Assembly: GCA_949825065.1 (NCBI GenBank) | Contig: OX463862.1 | Span: 15,371,592-15,435,591, forward strand | DNA from: Odontocerum albicorne | Taxonomy: Eukaryota; Arthropoda; Insecta; Trichoptera; Odontoceridae | Length of the DNA: 64,000 bases | Reading direction: 5' to 3' | The notes under the pieces: model-generated | What the model saw: only the letters and a program-made list of their open reading frames with translations | Databases searched by the model: none | Told to the model about the DNA's origin: nothing | Shown here: positions 34,747-44,403 of the stretch, in pieces | Position numbering within the stretch: position 1 is the first letter of the stretch | Layout of the letters: each line of letters begins with the position of its first letter | Position numbers and translations under genes: made by a program

Positions 34747-36037
34747 CGAGGGTTGCTACTTAAGTTTTGAGACAGACAAGTAAAAACAAATATTTATCAT
34801 CTAAAATGGCTTTATTGTTTTTCAACATACTCTCCATGAAGATCAATACACTTTTGCATGCGTTTGAACCAATTTTCGAAGCACTTTTTCCACTATGAAT
34901 GAGGTAACTTCAAAACATGCGTTTTGAACGCATCAACCGTTTCTTCAGGCGTCGAAAAACGTTGACGTCGCAATTTATTTTTGATGTTCGGGAATAAAAA
35001 TAAGTAATTGGGTGCCAAATCAGGGCTGTACGGCTGATGACCCATCAATTCGATGTTTTGAGTGCTCAAAAAGTCACTTGTTTGAGCCGATGTGTGAGAG
35101 CTCGCATTGTCGTGGTGGAGAATGATCCGTCTTTGGCGGTTGGTTTTCCTCATTTCTCCGAACACTTTTGGCAAACAAATGGTGATGTACCATTCAAAAT
35201 TCACCGTACGGCGTTCCACTAAAGGCACTGTTGCGACATGACCATTCATACCGAAGAAACAAGCCACCATTTGCTTCGAAGTGCTTCGTGCGCGAACAAC
35301 TTTTGTTGGATTTGGCTCGTCTTGAACGACCCATACAGTCGACTGCTGTTTAGTTTCTGGCTCATATGCATAGATCCATGATTCGTCGCCTGTCACGATC
35401 TTATAGGCGTCTTTTGAAGCATCGCGATCGAATTTTTTTAACATTTCTTTGGACCAATCGACACGAGCCTTTTTTTGAGCGATTGTCAAATTATACGGTA
35501 TCCAACGCGAACAAATATTTTTGACGGCCAAATATTCATGCAATATTGAATGTATGCGAGTGGAACTAATGCCCAAACATGCCTCAATCTCACGATAAGT
35601 CACATGACGACCTTGCAATATTAGTTCACGCACAGCATCGATGTTTTCTGGCACAACAACCGATTTTGGACGACCTTAACGAAATTCGTCCTGGAGCGAA
35701 CTACGACCACGATTGAATTCGGAAAACCAGCGAAACACATTGGCCCGGGATGGTGCTTCATCACCAAAAGTCGAAGCGATTTGATCGGCACACTGTTGTT
35801 GAGTTAGTCCACGTCGAAAATCATAAAAAAATCATCACACGAAAATGTTCACGATTTAATTCCATTTTTGGCCGAGATGAATTTTTCAAGTCACTGTAAA
35901 CAACATTAATAGCACTCGTATGACAAAACTTTCTTAGCACGTATACCATTAAAAACGTCAAACTTTACGATGCTGATGTCAGATTTGACGTATCTAACTG
36001 GTGTTGCCACATCTCAAAACTTAAGTAACAATCCTCG
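34747..36037 (-). mobile_element. mariner element, second lineage, complete ends
   Basis: 1291 bp flanked by TA (34745-34746 and 36038-36039). Ends are cgagggttgctacttaagtt on the left and, read inward from the right, cgaggattgttacttaagtt, both followed by ttgaga. The transposase is on the minus strand. It is unrelated at family level to the 28710 element. Confidence 0.95.
34812..35865 (-). pseudogene. mariner transposase, broken by one frameshift and two stops
   Basis: The minus-strand start ATG is at 35865-35863. After MELNREHFRVMIF an extra base in a T-run near 35825 shifts the frame; the next part has a helix-turn-helix (GLTQQQCADQIASTFGDEAP, VFRWFSEF) and then TAA at 35678-35676. The main open part (35654-34896) carries VTGDESWIYAYEP (first Asp), ILHHDNASSHTS (second) and [15 protein letters not shown] (expected third), then TAG at 34895-34893 before the terminal WKKCFENWFKRMQKCIDLHG. 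Total length is about 350 codons. Inactive but only lightly damaged. Confidence 0.93.
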
Positions 36038-36039
36038 TA

Positions 36040-36145
36040 TCCCATCACAATTTCCCTGTCGGGGTTGGCAGAGGACAGAGCGTCAGACTTTCCTATCTCG
36101 TCACACATCGTTAACCTCCTCTTCATCCATATACCTCTACGATGC
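36040..36145 (-). mobile_element. RTE-like LINE tail fragment
   Basis: Next to the mariner's right TA: catcacaatttccctgtcgg, ggcagaggacagagcgtcag, actttcctatctcgtcacac and ttaacctcctcttcatccat are the complement of the common tail. Only the last ~100 bp remains. Confidence 0.6.
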
Positions 36146-37235
36146 ATCTGACTTTTTACTTTTCTTTCTTACAAACATATAAATCTAAATTCAGTATGTA
36201 AATATATATCTTAAGATTACGCATAGTTTAAGTAATGGGAAAGAAAATACATTTAAGAGGGAATTATCGAACGGTCTGGACTCGTTTTTTAACATTCTGT
36301 CAACCGAGAAACACCCCATCATAAAGAGGGCGACCCCGGCCACAAAGACGCTATCCGTTTTTGCCAGTACAAAAAAATATATAATAAATAAGTAGTTACT
36401 AGTATATAATAATTGTCAAAAAATATAAACGCATATATACACATACAACCTTAGATTCACTGGAAAAAGAGAGAAAAGTAAGAAGAGTTCACATTTTTAT
36501 TAAATGAAATTTCAAACCATTTAAAAGGCGACGTTTCAAAAGTATACTCGCATATCGTCTTCATACAAGAGAAAGTGACCAAGTGCATTTTTCGCGAAAA
36601 CGTGATTAATGACTATCCTGACACCTTACTAACATAATGGTGGCCTGGAAGAAATAACCCAGCAAGAACTTGGAAGAATAATAATAATATCTTGACTTGT
36701 TTAAAATGACTATCTGCATTGATGTTTATTTTCTTACAAGGAAAATTGTATGAAAATTTTCAAAAATATTATTTATTTATTTTGAAAGCAATGAACATTT
36801 CTATACACACAAAAATAATTACAAGTGTGAATACATTTATTTAAAAAAGAATTGAAAACAAAAGTGTAAAAATGGTTAAATGGCTCTCCTGAACATTTTG
36901 CATTTTGTTAGTCGGTCACTTTCTCCTGTATGACGACGATATGTTCTTCTCAGCCCACGAATATCTTCGCCACTAACTCTGCTCCTTCACAAATCATCCT
37001 TATAAAGAGGGATTGCCCGATTATTTAAAAAAATACTCTTAACTCCATTCACCCCTTTTCTACAAGTGCGCATTGAAAATAAATCAAGTTTTTCATTTTT
37101 GATTCACCATATAAGGAAAATTTTAGTACCATATTCAATTTATCGTTTGCGGTTATTTTATCGATGGCTGTGGTTAATATATTCGTTTTAATAACTTATA
37201 TTTAACTTCATCGCGATATTTATAGTTTTTTTTAG
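36146..37235. other. Non-coding region with a spaced inverted repeat
   Basis: 33-bp arms at 36551-36583 (catatcgtcttcatacaaga...) and 36911-36943 (...tgtatgacgacgatatg) are complementary with a few mismatches. The phrase ataaagagggcgacccc near 36331 and ataaagagggattgcccg near 37003 are related. No gene seen. Confidence 0.55.
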
Positions 37236-37672
37236 TAATTAAACAAGTTATTTTTATCAGCCCATTCCAGGGATTTAATGAAATTCGATTCTATGAAAAT
37301 AAAAGGGAATGGTTCCTAAACGACCTTTACGTCACGACCTTCAGACGTTTGATATTAAATATGACTCAACATTACTTAATAATTATATAAGAATTTATGT
37401 AAATCCGATTTCAAATTTGTTTTAAATTAAATTATTTTACATCACAAGAAAAAATACAACAATAACATAGCAGGAGTTAAAAGATATTTCATTAAACATT
37501 AAAAAAAAACATGTTTCCTTTCCCCCATCATGCTTAATTATTCTCTTCAGATACTGTTAGATCTGCTGACTGACTAACCAGGAATCTCTGTGTGTCAATT
37601 AAATGCTCGCATCACTGAGAAGAATTTAAAAAAAAAATCTAGATGTAGACGAGATTTGCACTTATATATTTA
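37236..37672. repeat. 435-bp interspersed repeat, copy 2
   Basis: Copy of 32190-32624 in the same orientation, about 5,046 bp downstream. Only a handful of substitutions and short homopolymer length changes are visible. Confidence 0.9.
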
Positions 37673-37813
37673 AAGACACGATTAAAAAAAACAACAGTTG
37701 CAAGAAATCGCAAACAGTAACGCTGTTAACGGTTTTGTCCGGAGTATCGCTCCGATTTAAGGACACCTTCCTCCTTCACCGGAACACTGAAGCGGACGTG
37801 GGATATTTAATGA

Positions 37814-38114
37814 CAAACAGTAACCACACTCAAATTGATATATGATGTGCACATACATACTAAGAGTTTGGCATTTTGACGCAACAACCATGGACAAAAC
37901 GAAAATTAGATCACCATAATTATTTATTTCTCAATGTGCAACAACATATCGCAGATTCAGCAATGTCGTAAGAAAGGAACCATTTCTTCAGTGTGTATTT
38001 GATTTTAAAATATTGTAGTTAATGACTTCCACTCATCTGGCAATGCGTTATATATCCCAGGTGCTAAAAAAATATGCCTTTGGCCAAAATAAGTGTTCAT
38101 CCTTTTGACACTAA
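37814..38114 (-). mobile_element. LINE fragment (minus), left part, split by the Harbinger-like element
   Basis: The 37814-37915 segment (agtaaccacactcaaattga ... gacaaaacgaaaattagatc) recurs at about 39310-39420 and is probably the 3' end of the LINE. The minus strand at about 38110-37990 encodes RHIFLAPGIYNALPDEWKS, the usual YN.LP motif near the C-terminus of LINE polyproteins. The remainder continues at 38618. Confidence 0.6.
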
Positions 38115-38614
38115 GGCCTCGGCCACACAGGTAGGAGCCTCGCTTGATGCTTAGAGCTATGTTGCGAGTTAGGCGACATATCCTAGCGAACCAACGTACC
38201 GCATACTATCGCAGTGGCCACACTGCACGTTTCGCTCCACGTTGCATGACGATTAGTCATCGAGTGAATCTCCTAGCGAACAGACGTGTTGGTTAATTTA
38301 CAAGATGGCAGAATTTTTAATGACAGCTGTGTATAAAAGAGAGCCTTGTGGAACCCATCGAGCAAATTATAGAAAAATGTACCTGTAATAAAATCACTTT
38401 GGAATGAAGTTGCACAGAAAGTAAATAAAGATGGTAAATTGTAATGAAATCGGTTAGTTTTGAGAGTGACATCGTGGGTTGACTCAACCGCTCCCAACTG
38501 TTAAATGAATTTGTGCGTATCACTTTGGTGTGGCCAGGCATGAAGTCACCTAGTATATGAGTCACGTAAAACCTAGCTTAGCACCTAACGAAGCATTTTG
38601 GTGTGGCCTCGGCC
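38115..38614 (+). mobile_element. Harbinger-like 500-bp element with MADF remnant
   Basis: Ends are ggcctcggccacac (38115) and gtgtggcctcggcc (38614), complementary apart from two central bases, with TAA duplicated at 38112-38114 and 38615-38617 as in PIF/Harbinger. At 38307 a frame MAEFLMTAVYKRE begins; after one extra base it continues WNPSSKL, a TAG, then NVPVIKSLWNEVAQKVNKDG. This is a MADF/Myb-SANT-like DNA-binding domain of the kind carried as the second gene of Harbinger elements. No DDE transposase is present, so it is non-autonomous. Confidence 0.75.
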
Positions 38615-38617
38615 TAA

Positions 38618-39005
38618 GTATTTTACTATTGTTCCTAGTCTGATAAATGTGGCCAATCATCCTGTGAGCTCTAGAGCGTTTGTGAATCGTGAGAACTATT
38701 TTCATTGTATATATTTGTCTTATGCTCAGAAAGCCCAAGTCTTTGAAAAGTGGCTCACTTGGATATAATAAGGGTTGTTTTCAATATAACCTTGATTATT
38801 AGTTTCTGCGCCCTCTCAATTCTATCGATTATGGTTTTGGACGCTCCTCTCCACCCAATCAATCCATACCCCAATAATGTAGCGTTGCAAAGGTTATTGT
38901 AGAAAATTAAGTAATTCCTTTTAGACAACATATTACACTTTGAATAAACAATTTTTTTTATTTGTTTATTCAAATTATCAATGTGATAGTCCCGTTTTAG
39001 AGACT
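38618..39005 (-). mobile_element. LINE fragment (minus), right part
   Basis: The minus-strand frame around 38973-38755 reads NLCNATLLGYGLIGWRGASK then RIERAQKLIIKVILK, the typical Y-G-I-x-x-W-G-G-A ... QK motif following the RT in insect LINEs. It is interrupted from its downstream part by the 38115-38614 insertion. Confidence 0.7.
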
Positions 39006-39100
39006 TATCTATAATTATCCCTATATATATTATACATGCGAAAGATTTCAGTCATTTACATTAATATGAGTATATAAGCATATAATTTGCTAACGACAGT

Positions 39101-39235
39101 TATACGTTGTAATTTATAAATCGCGAGAATACAACAATTGGATAACTCAATGTCTGGTTTGGTGGATATACGTTGTAATTTATAAATCGCGAGAATACAA
39201 TTGGATAACTCCATGTCTGGTTTGGTGGATATTTT
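39101..39235. repeat. Tandem duplication, 66-bp period, two copies
   Basis: tatacgttgtaatttataaa ... ctggtttggtggata at 39101 and again at 39167. The second copy lacks three bases (acaacaattgg versus acaattgg). Confidence 0.93.
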
Positions 39236-39299
39236 TAATTTCGAGTTCAGGAGGAGTCCTTCAGCATTTGCTCAATTTTAGGTCTTAACCGGGAGACTG

Positions 39300-39440
39300 G
39301 TTATATTCCATGTATGGCAGTAACCGCACTAAAATTGGTATATGATTTACTCGTATATGTACACTAAGAATTCTGCATTTTAACGCAACATCCCATAGAC
39401 GAAACGAAAATTAGATCCCCACCATTATTTATTTTATCTT
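39300..39440 (-). mobile_element. LINE 3'-end fragment
   Basis: Close copy of 37814-37915 (agtaaccgcactaaaattgg ... cgaaacgaaaattagatccc) with the same orientation. It is 5'-truncated so only the tail is left. Confidence 0.5.
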
Positions 39441-39849
39441 AAGTTTTTTTTTATTTACCCTATAATATCCCTCCTTGAGAGATATTATTTTTTAAATTAT
39501 AAGATACATTTTATAAGTTTTGTATTGTTGATTGAATTTAACTATTATATTTTACTTTCTCTGTTGTATGCACGTACATTCGTATGTTTTTGCAACATAT
39601 TTTGAAAGATATGTGTTTCCTAAATTGTAAGTTTTTTTTGGAAGATCTTTTGCTTTTTGATTGTTGCTTTGATATGTAGAAGACAGTTAAATGTTCTTTA
39701 TTTTGTTCATAAATAAATAAATTACAGAAAAGCATAAATTTAGAAATATGGTCTACGAGTAAAACCAGTCTGGAAGTGAATCCGCCAGGAATTAAACCTG
39801 GAGGATTGCTTAGCACGAATGCTAGCTCTAAAACTACGTATACCAAATA

Positions 39850-40330
39850 ATACATACATACTATCACGACATTTCCCTGTTGGAGTAGGCAAAGAGGGCA
39901 GATATCCATAATTTCCTAACTCGACATTCATCATTAGCCTCTTCTACATCCATAAAAATCTCATACAACTTTTACGACTTCTTTGATTTTGAAATTTATT
40001 AATTTGATCCAACCATACTTTCCTTAGTCTTCCTCTCACACGGCTTTCACTCACACCTGCACTGTATATCTGTTTTCTTAGTTTTTCTTCATTCACTCGG
40101 TCTATATACCTAAATCATCTCAACCTAATTTTATTCATCTTACTTAACACATCACCCTTAAGTTTACATTCATCCCTTATTACTTCATTCCGTAATTCTG
40201 TAAAACCTTGTCACTCCGTGTATTCTTATCGATGCACGCATTTCTACAGCATTTATTCGGCTCCTCTTAGTCCTTTTATTCGGCTCCTCTCACCAACTAC
40301 GCATCACAAAAATAGCGCTACATTAAATTC
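39850..40330 (-). mobile_element. RTE-like LINE 3' fragment, longest minus copy
   Basis: Complement of the family tail: catactatcacgacatttccc, tagcctcttctacatccata, gatccaaccatactttcctt, agtcttcctctcacacggct, cactgtatatctgttttctt and accctta...catcccttattacttc. It extends further upstream than other copies but is frame-broken. Confidence 0.65.
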
Positions 40331-40880
40331 TGCCTAACGAAAGTAATAATATAAATAAATAAATTAAAAAATCTCCATTGAGGTGAGGATGGCTTATTAA
40401 ATGGCGTTGTGTAAATAATAAATTCCTATTTTATGACTATCCCTATGCTCCAGTTATATTCCTATAGTTATGGCGTGCTATATCTTTAAGGGTATGAACT
40501 AGATATTATGTGGGGATTGATCGAGACTCCCTCGGGCCTTTCTTATCGTCCAAGTTATTCTCCGAGCAAATCTTTTGACACTTAAAGATTATTTCCCCCC
40601 TGTACGCTTTTTGTTTTTCTTTAGTTTGACCTACATTTTCGGTTAGTTGCACGATTTAGAGAGCTCGCGTCCATATGGATGTATCGATCCTTCGCCGAAA
40701 TTCTACCGATTAAGCGTGGAATATTTATGGGATATGTGGCAGACGGAGCGTCTTCGCTTGTTCCTTGTGGGCCTCAAATATGTTATGCGTAGGTTGTCCG
40801 TTCATTGTGATATTGTGGGATTCGTATACAATTTTATAAACTTGTATCCCATGTCCTGTATATTATTTAGGCCATATTTT
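40331..40880. other. No gene recognised
   Basis: A frame at 40647-41066 is open for 139 codons, but it runs into a LINE fragment and shows no domain. It is judged a chance frame. Confidence 0.4.
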
Positions 40881-40884
40881 GAAT

Positions 40885-41100
40885 ATACATACATACCATC
40901 ACGCCGTTTTCCTGTTGGGGGTGAAGGCAGAGAGGACAGAGTACCAGATTTGTCTATCTTGGCAGCACATATTTTATTATGTGTGCCAAGAATGGCAAGT
41001 TTGGTGCTCTGTTTCGCTCTTTATTTCGCTTTTTCCACATCCATAGACTTCCTACGATTTTTCTGACTTTTATATTTCGTTTTTTCAAAATACTTTTCAC
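40885..41100 (-). mobile_element. RTE-like LINE 3' fragment
   Basis: cataccatcacgccgttttc, gcagagaggacagagtacca, gatttgtctatcttg and cacatccatagacttcctac are the complement of the common tail, with a small insertion (about 40970-41020). Confidence 0.6.
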
Positions 41101-41109
41101 TCGATCTGT

Positions 41110-41330
41110 ATCCAAGTGTCTTCTTACTGGGGATGCTTAGTTACAGATCATTAGAGAGTGAAAGATCTCTTCGATTGGGTGGCCACTTTTTTGTTTGCTC
41201 AGGGGTAATTGTTTTGAACAGTCATTGTTTATATGTTACGGATAATTATTTGAGACAACGCACCCATATATTGTTCTATCAACCTATAAGTCGAACCAAC
41301 CCGCCTTTGGAAATGCCTGTAGGTGAAGCA
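41110..41330 (+). mobile_element. Jockey-like LINE C-terminal fragment
   Basis: The frame reads LGMLSYRSLESERSLRLGGH and, downstream, NYLRQRTHILFYQPISRTN. This is the same C-terminal domain as in the 33095 copy (YRSLE.RR ... RxxxLFxxPxxRTN). Confidence 0.55.
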
Positions 41331-41434
41331 AAATCACATTGTGTGTGTCCTCATATACATACACGCCTTTCATGTGTCGCTCAGCTCCTTCAGGAAAAAA
41401 CTTTTAAATTTAGATATTTGAAATAATTATAATT

Positions 41435-41594
41435 TTTTATTCAACACGCTATATTTTGTCATAATCTTTTATTCAACACGCTATATTTTGTCATAATCTT
41501 TTATTCAACACGCTATATTTTGTCATAATATTTTATTCAACACGCTATATTTTGTCATAATCTTTTATTCAACACGCTATATTTTGTCATAATC
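41435..41594. repeat. Minisatellite, 5 copies of a 32-bp unit
   Basis: ttttattcaacacgctatat then tttgtcataatc, at 41435, 41467, 41499, 41531 and 41563. One copy has a single change (ataata for ataatc). Confidence 0.96.
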
Positions 41595-41719
41595 TTTTAG
41601 TGTAAAATATACATTTTACTATTGTTTTTATCTAATAAGTCTAAAAATTATTAACTGTTTTATACATGTTTTTTGTGCTTGTTATGTTTGGTCCTTGCAC
41701 GAATTAGGGAAACCTGTAA

Positions 41720-41850
41720 TGTACAAAGGACTTGAAATAAATGAATAAATGGAGTTAGATCCAACCATACCTTGGTTTTCCTCTGCAACGCCTTCCACTC
41801 ACATTCACACTGTATGCTTGTTTTGTTAAGTCTTTCTCCTACATATATGT
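41720..41850 (-). mobile_element. RTE-like LINE fragment
   Basis: gatccaaccataccttggtt, ttcctctgcaacgccttcca, ctcacattcacactgtatgc and tgttaagtctttctcc match the inner part of the 39850 copy. Confidence 0.55.
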
Positions 41851-43084
41851 ACAGTGGAAACCATATACTAGGATCGGAAGTCCCTAGAAAGCGTCCGAAG
41901 ATGCGACGAAATGATAGAATCATTCAAGACGGGAGTGCTCTGAACCTGACTCTGGATATGGCCTTGGACAGAGTATGATGGAGAGAGACAACTCGTCACG
42001 CACGATGATTTTGAACAGTCACATCAATCTAATATTCTTTTGGAGTCGTGTTTCTATCTACCGAACTTTGATCATCATGATAACCTCTGTGGCCTAGAAG
42101 TATCACGCTGGTTTTCTCGATCAAACATACTATAGTTTGTTTTCTTTTTATATGCAAACACTTAAAAATCTTTCTTATTGGTTGGAAAACTATTCTGGCA
42201 ATAAGTCCGATTGGTATACTATGAAAATTTAATACATCTTGTTAACAACAGCTGCTCTTCGGGGTCGTACAACTGTCTGGTCAAAGGACTTTCATAGTTT
42301 CAACTACAATGTTTATCCTTTCTCGGGATTTCGCTTGTCATTCAATGTCGCCTCAAATAATTAGATGCCGAATTTGTTACTTTTTAAGATGGTACATGAC
42401 ATGTTGAAGAAAAGTGTGCATGGAGATGATTTGCTTAGTTATCAGCACGTTGACAGTTGCTTCCATCGGACCCTTGCGGTTTTTTACCAATGTCACTGTT
42501 CCATAAATGACCCTCCCTCCCCGGGTCCAAGAGAGTTGCCGTTTCGGTCTGGGACCTCTTTTTCAGATTTCTTATTATAGCTGTCGTGAAGCTAAGCAAA
42601 CGTTGAAAGTATTGAGTCTGTAAATGTTGAAAAGATTGTAACTTTAGAGTTTGAATACCTCGATTATGTCTTTTTGTACATCCAAACCATTACCGCGTGA
42701 TTTTTAATTAATATCCATTCAGTTGACTCAGCATTCGTTTATTTAATATTGTAATTATATTACACTACGCGAAATAAGTTGTGTACACTATATTGTCAGC
42801 AAAAAAAACCACTTAAGTAGCGTTTCTGTCGAATCAAATGCAACGTATTTTTTTCGCATTATTTTTGCTATAAGAGTTTCATTGAAACAAATAAAAATAA
42901 TCAGAAATCTAGAAACTGACAAGGGACTGCAGTCAGTGTTTGTTCCTCACTATTAACAATTATTATTTAGTCTAGCTACTATCAAATGTGTGTAATATTT
43001 ACTATGCCAATCATATTGAACTGGCAAAACCATACAAATGTTAGTGATGTGAAACAAAAATAAGCAGATATATTCGCGTAACCA
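41851..43084. other. No gene recognised
   Basis: Only short frames. A purely descriptive gap; no repeats stood out. Confidence 0.4.
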
Positions 43085-43162
43085 TTATATAAACATTCAG
43101 GGGCGCGAAGCGCCAATATGGGGTTGGGCCGTAAACAGGGGCCCATGGGCGGAGCCCCTAGT
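43085..43162 (+). mobile_element. Possible Helitron/Helentron 3' end
   Basis: An isolated GC-rich stretch: ggggcgcgaagcgcc (self-complementary) and then ggggcccatgggcggagccc with a terminal hairpin, followed by cctag and T. A GC hairpin just before CTAG|T is the usual 3' terminus of Helitrons. No RepHel gene and no matched 5' end were found. Confidence 0.4.
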
Positions 43163-44224
43163 TTACATCTAGTTTTTTCATGAGTGTGAGCAATTACGCT
43201 CGGCAGTCATAATGTCGCCATCTTATCACTGCGGTGGTATTCTTGATGTCCTTGCACGCAATCCTCATTTATTTGACTTCAAGTTGACTCATTTTCCAGA
43301 TTTTTTTAAATAAAATACGTGGTCACCGCGAGTGCAGCGTATTGCGTATTCCAAGATGAAGGATTGTTTGCGCATATTTCTGTGTGCACACTTGTTTATA
43401 TTATTTGTATTTGACGCAAAACAGTGCCGGGTCGTGTCTTTATAGCGTGCTCATGTTACGGTTCAAATTTATAAAGTCTTATTTATTTTATTTAATATAA
43501 AATCAAATCAGATTTTTACATAATTCTACTCTATATAAGATAAACGACTCATATGAGCCCTGTCACCATTGCCTGTTCTGAAACAATTGTCTTAACCCTC
43601 GAAATTCGTATGTAAACAATGCAACAAGTCTGAATTATAGCCGCTCGTAACATTTGACAGCTCTCGGCAAAGAAATTTTTGTCGTGTCAAAAGCATTAAT
43701 TTATTTCGGTCCAGAATTGTGCCACCCGGACAGTACTGGGCCTTCCACGAGTCAAGCCATCTGCGGTGCAAGACACCGGGTTCCTCGGACACTACAGGAA
43801 GTGTTGCATGGACTGTTCCTCACTGCAGATATAGAAAGTTAATCCATTTCGTAATATTCCACATTTTGGCATATCCTTGGTTCCCCTGATTCTTCTTCGG
43901 ACTCTGTTAAGAGATTTCCAGGTCTTCCAGTGCAGTTCAGAGCCAGGAGCTAATAATTCCACAGGCCACATCCACTCGCTGGGGCTCGATGTTCCTATCC
44001 ACTCGTTCGATCTAGCAGCGGCAGCGGTTGTTCCAAAGACTAATTAGTCTAATGAAACCTTGTCTGGATTTCAACTTAAGAGTTTGAGCTGTTTATGCAA
44101 AAGTATCTATGCCATAATTATAAAAATTTGATAACGAAATATCCAAAAACTGAGTATTTTTACTTTAAATCCAATCATTCGGAATGTTAGGCGAATATCA
44201 ATGGGATTGATCATCGATATTTAT
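43163..44224. other. No gene recognised
   Basis: More GC-balanced than its surroundings, but only 60-66-codon frames with no domain. Confidence 0.4.
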
Positions 44225-44380
44225 TCATATTCAACCGTGACCTAGTTGGTAAGACTTTTTTCTGGGTTCCGATCGGGGAGTTGCTGGTTTGTTTTATGTT
44301 GGAACTAGATTGTTTTGCTTCTTGCTTGTTAGTTGGAAGACAGTGCCATAAGACCATAAACTCGCCTGGTTGTATAACGT
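44225..44380 (+). mobile_element. tRNA-SINE fragment
   Basis: ctagttggtaagac (A-box-like), ttgctggtttgttttatgtt in place of the B box region, then cttgttagttggaagacagt and aaactcgcctggttgt. This is the order of the family at 51735. Decayed. Confidence 0.45.
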
Positions 44381-44403
44381 ATACAACAAAAATGTAATAT
44401 AAT

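Noticed and set aside
32190..37672. LTR retrotransposon framed by the two 435-bp repeats
   Set aside because: No TG..CA ends, primer site, gag or pol; the interior is unrelated LINE and mariner DNA.
39538..39909. 123-codon minus-strand ORF
   Set aside because: It runs across repeat tails and SINE-like DNA with no coherent domain.
40647..41066. 139-codon ORF as a host gene
   Set aside because: It overlaps a minus-strand LINE tail, has no domain, and its composition is what chance gives.
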